Under the pieces are notes generated by a model that saw only the letters and a list, made by a program, of their open reading frames with translations, was not told the DNA's origin and did not search any database. A DNA stretch of 64,000 nucleotides from Haloterrigena salifodinae. GTDB taxonomy: Archaea; Halobacteriota; Halobacteria; Halobacteriales; Natrialbaceae. Shown here one piece after another: positions 62,239 through 64,000 of this stretch. The stretch covers positions 434,001-498,000 of the forward strand of contig NZ_RQWN01000003.1 in assembly GCF_003977755.1 (NCBI RefSeq), written 5' to 3'. Numbering within the stretch: the first letter of the stretch is position 1; each line of letters begins with the position of its first letter. The translations under genes were made by a program, and so were the position numbers.

Positions 62239-63384
62239 TCAGGCGTCGAATCGATCGAGTCGGAACATGTTAACTGGATAGTCGGTATCGCCGTCGACCG
62301 CGAGATCGGCGAGGATCTCGCCGATGACGCTGGCGAACTTGAAGCCGTGACCCGAGAAGCCCGCGCCGACGGCCACCTGCGGGTGCTCGGGGAGCGTATC
62401 GAGGATGAAGTGCTCATCGGGCGAGTTGGTGAACATGCAGGTCGCGAGCCGCATCGTCGGCCCGGCAGCATCGGTGAAATGGTTCTCGGTGACTTCGCGG
62501 AGGAGCCGCTCGTCTTCGGGGTTTGGCTCCCTCTCGTAGTCGTCGGGATCGACCTGCTCGTCCCGGTGGTGGTACTTGCCGATCTTGAACCCCGGCACGT
62601 CGTAGATCGGCAGCCCGTAGAAGCGGCCTTCGGGGACCTTGAGGTTCCAGACCGGGAAGTTCTCGGGTTCGAACGTCGACGGCCGATCGGGCTGGAACCA
62701 GCCGAGTACCTGCCGCTCGGGGACCGCGAGTCCCTCGAGCGCGTCGGTGAACTTGTAGTTCCACGCCCCCGCGGCGAGCACCATGTTCCCGGCTTCGTAG
62801 GTCCCGCGATCGGTCTCGACGCGGACGCCCTCGTCCGCCGTCGGCTCCCACTCGAGGACGCGCTCGCGGGCGCGCACCTCGGCGCCCGCCGCCTGGGCCG
62901 TCTCGACGTAGCCGACGATCGCCTGTTCGGGAACCACGAACCCGCCGTCGGGCTGGTACAAGGCCTTGTACCCCGCGGGGAGGTCGTAACCGGGGAACCG
63001 CTCGGTGACCTCCGCGCTCGTGAGGACCTCGTGTGGAATGTCGTGTTCCTCGCAGGAGCGCAGCGACCCCTCGAAGACGACGTTATCCGGGGGACCGGCG
63101 TCGATCGATCCCGTCCGGTGGATCACGTCGCGGCCGGTCTCGTCCGCGAGGTCGTCCCAGAGCTCGTAGGCCCGTTCGATGAGCGGAATGTAGGAGGGTT
63201 GCTCGTAGTAGGCGCGCCGGATGATCCGGGTGATCCCGTGGGAAGAGCCCATCGAATGTGGCACGTCGTAGCGCTCGAGGCCGAGCACGTCGCAGCCGCG
63301 GTCGGCGAGGTGAGCGGCCGTCGCGCTACCCATCCCGCCGACGCCGATCACGATAACGTCGTATCGGGTTCCCGTTGCGTCCAT
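62239..63384 (-). CDS. FAD-dependent oxidase, sarcosine / N-methyltryptophan oxidase type
   Basis: A 381-residue monomeric sarcosine oxidase-like flavoprotein. It has the dinucleotide motif DVIVIGVGGMGSATAAHLA, the glutamate/arginine-rich second motif GLERYDVPHSMGSSHGITR, and the C-terminal FAD motif VAVGAGFSGHGFKFASVIGE. The covalent-FAD Cys region is RLATCMFTNSPDEHF, as in SoxA/SolA. It oxidises secondary amino acids to release formaldehyde or glycine plus H2O2. The start is MDATGTRYDVIVIG; upstream residues of the longer frame are not family-like. Confidence 0.92.
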   Translation of the reverse strand: MDATGTRYDVIVIGVGGMGSATAAHLADRGCDVLGLERYDVPHSMGSSHGITRIIRRAYYEQPSYIPLIERAYELWDDLADETGRDVIHRTGSIDAGPPDNVVFEGSLRSCEEHDIPHEVLTSAEVTERFPGYDLPAGYKALYQPDGGFVVPEQAIVGYVETAQAAGAEVRARERVLEWEPTADEGVRVETDRGTYEAGNMVLAAGAWNYKFTDALEGLAVPERQVLGWFQPDRPSTFEPENFPVWNLKVPEGRFYGLPIYDVPGFKIGKYHHRDEQVDPDDYEREPNPEDERLLREVTENHFTDAAGPTMRLATCMFTNSPDEHFILDTLPEHPQVAVGAGFSGHGFKFASVIGEILADLAVDGDTDYPVNMFRLDRFDA

Positions 63385-63656
63385 ACTGTCAGTCGGTTCG
63401 TCGGGCACCCACTTGTTTGTTAGTCCGTCCCACACCACGCCTTTTTGAATAATCGGGGACGGCTCGAGGGGTCGCCGGCGGTCACCAGCACACGGAAGAC
63501 GTGGACGAGAGTGAAACCTGGAACAGGTATGAATCTTCGCGGGCACGCGTTACGGTCGGTCGGAACGGCTTGATCGCGTTCGGACAGCGGCGCCGGCGGT
63601 GCCCGCCTGACTGCTGAAAGCCGAGTCACTTTCCCGGCTGCCGCGGTACGCCACGT

Positions 63657-64000
63657 ATGACCGAATCTTCCCCCGAACTGACCTTCCCGAACGTCGGTCC
63701 TGGGCCGGATCCGCTCTCGCTGACCGACCTGACGGAGCCGGTCGCACCGGCCGATCCGACGACGACCGACGAGGCCGAACCGTCCCACGACGCGATCCTC
63801 CTGTTGCTCCACCGCGACCACCACGCCGGCCAGTGTCGTCGGCAGGTTCGGGCCGTCGCGGACCGCTACGAGGAGTTCCGCGACCGGGGCTGCCAGGTCG
63901 TCTCAGTCGTCCCCGAACCCCGCGAGCGGGTCAAGGAGTGGCAGGAGCGGTACGACCTGCCCTTCCCCCTCTGTGCGGATCCGGAGGCGACCGCGGGCGA
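63657..64000 (+). CDS. AhpC/TSA redoxin-family protein (3' end outside window)
   Basis: Begins MTESSPELTFPNVGPGPDPL and continues in frame to the right edge (114 codons visible). It contains DAILLLLHRDHHAGQCRRQV, where the redox Cys of the AhpC-like fold is at GQCRRQ, then GCQVVSVVPEPRERVKEW and DLPFPLCADPEA. This is the PRX-like2/redoxin domain of a protein that is commonly 180-200 residues in haloarchaea. Separated by 272 nt from the divergent flavoprotein gene. Confidence 0.85.
   Translation, partial: MTESSPELTFPNVGPGPDPLSLTDLTEPVAPADPTTTDEAEPSHDAILLLLHRDHHAGQCRRQVRAVADRYEEFRDRGCQVVSVVPEPRERVKEWQERYDLPFPLCADPEATAG

Overview
The window is high-GC (visibly lower only in a few patches) haloarchaeal chromosomal DNA. 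The proteins are very acidic, there are many twin-arginine (Tat) leaders, many genes have near-leaderless starts just downstream of a TATA-like box, and the gene set is archaeal (aIF1A, RfcS, SAMP2-like modifier, RNase Z, DUF460 protein, archaeal-type AlaRS, conditioned medium-induced protein 4). Gene content and intergenic hairpin style suggest the Natrialbales (Natrinema/Haloterrigena/Natronorubrum type). That placement is an inference from recognition, not from a search.

Layout. 1-8.1 kb: coiled-coil protein and hisI, a Tat lipoprotein, a 42-residue zinc-finger protein, an AI-2E transporter, serA, and a Tat-exported protein that looks like a diverged copper amine oxidase. 8.1-10.3 kb: three tandem paralogues of an unnamed small protein family, only the first with a Tat leader. 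10.4-15.3 kb: MOSC protein, DUF6498 membrane protein, serB and small membrane proteins. 15.4-18 kb: metY-metX operon. 18.0-18.45 kb: a striking block of stacked perfect hairpins. 18.5-25.2 kb: DsrE-like protein, methyltransferase, DUF6517 lipoprotein, MFS transporter, two blue-copper (halocyanin-like) lipoproteins and a class V aminotransferase. With serA and serB these give all three activities of the phosphorylated serine pathway, if the aminotransferase serves in it. 25.3-35.8 kb: subtilisin-like protease, aIF1A, DUF460 protein, RNase Z, CARDB-type surface protein, RFC-like ATPase, thioesterase and a CBS/DUF21 protein. 35.9-45.2 kb: glutaredoxin and redoxin pair, Sua5/YrdC, Cas4-like nuclease, cmi4, a large heterodisulfide-reductase-like Fe-S protein, a glutamine amidotransferase, a degenerate AMP-binding protein and a Tat protein. 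45.2-46.0 kb: an alpha/beta hydrolase.

46.3-52.4 kb is the most interesting region: a locus with the architecture of a polymorphic toxin system. A secreted VWA plus calcium-repeat (TSP3-like) protein runs through a linker into a C-terminal putative toxin domain, followed 10 nt later by a small putative immunity gene. Behind it lie an orphan second copy of the toxin domain, the tail of a third toxin whose stop codon overlaps the start of a second putative immunity gene (ATGGCTGA), and a duplicated, decayed copy of the linker. The main gene carries three single-base frameshifts, so it is read as a pseudogene or a silenced locus unless the indels are assembly errors. The 49.4-52.0 kb part is clearly more AT-rich than its surroundings.

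52.5-64 kb: alaS, a Tat protein and membrane protein pair, polysaccharide deacetylase, asparaginase, a truncated sensor-like gene, rfcS, a bactofilin-like membrane protein, a SAMP2-like modifier, a sarcosine/N-methyltryptophan oxidase-type flavoprotein, and the start of a redoxin gene running off the window.

I saw no tRNA, rRNA, transposase or CRISPR array. The recurring non-coding signal is a family of triloop hairpins with conserved flanks (18.0, 26.9, 30.2 and 38.9 kb), and a related palindrome has been inserted in frame into the RFC-like ATPase.
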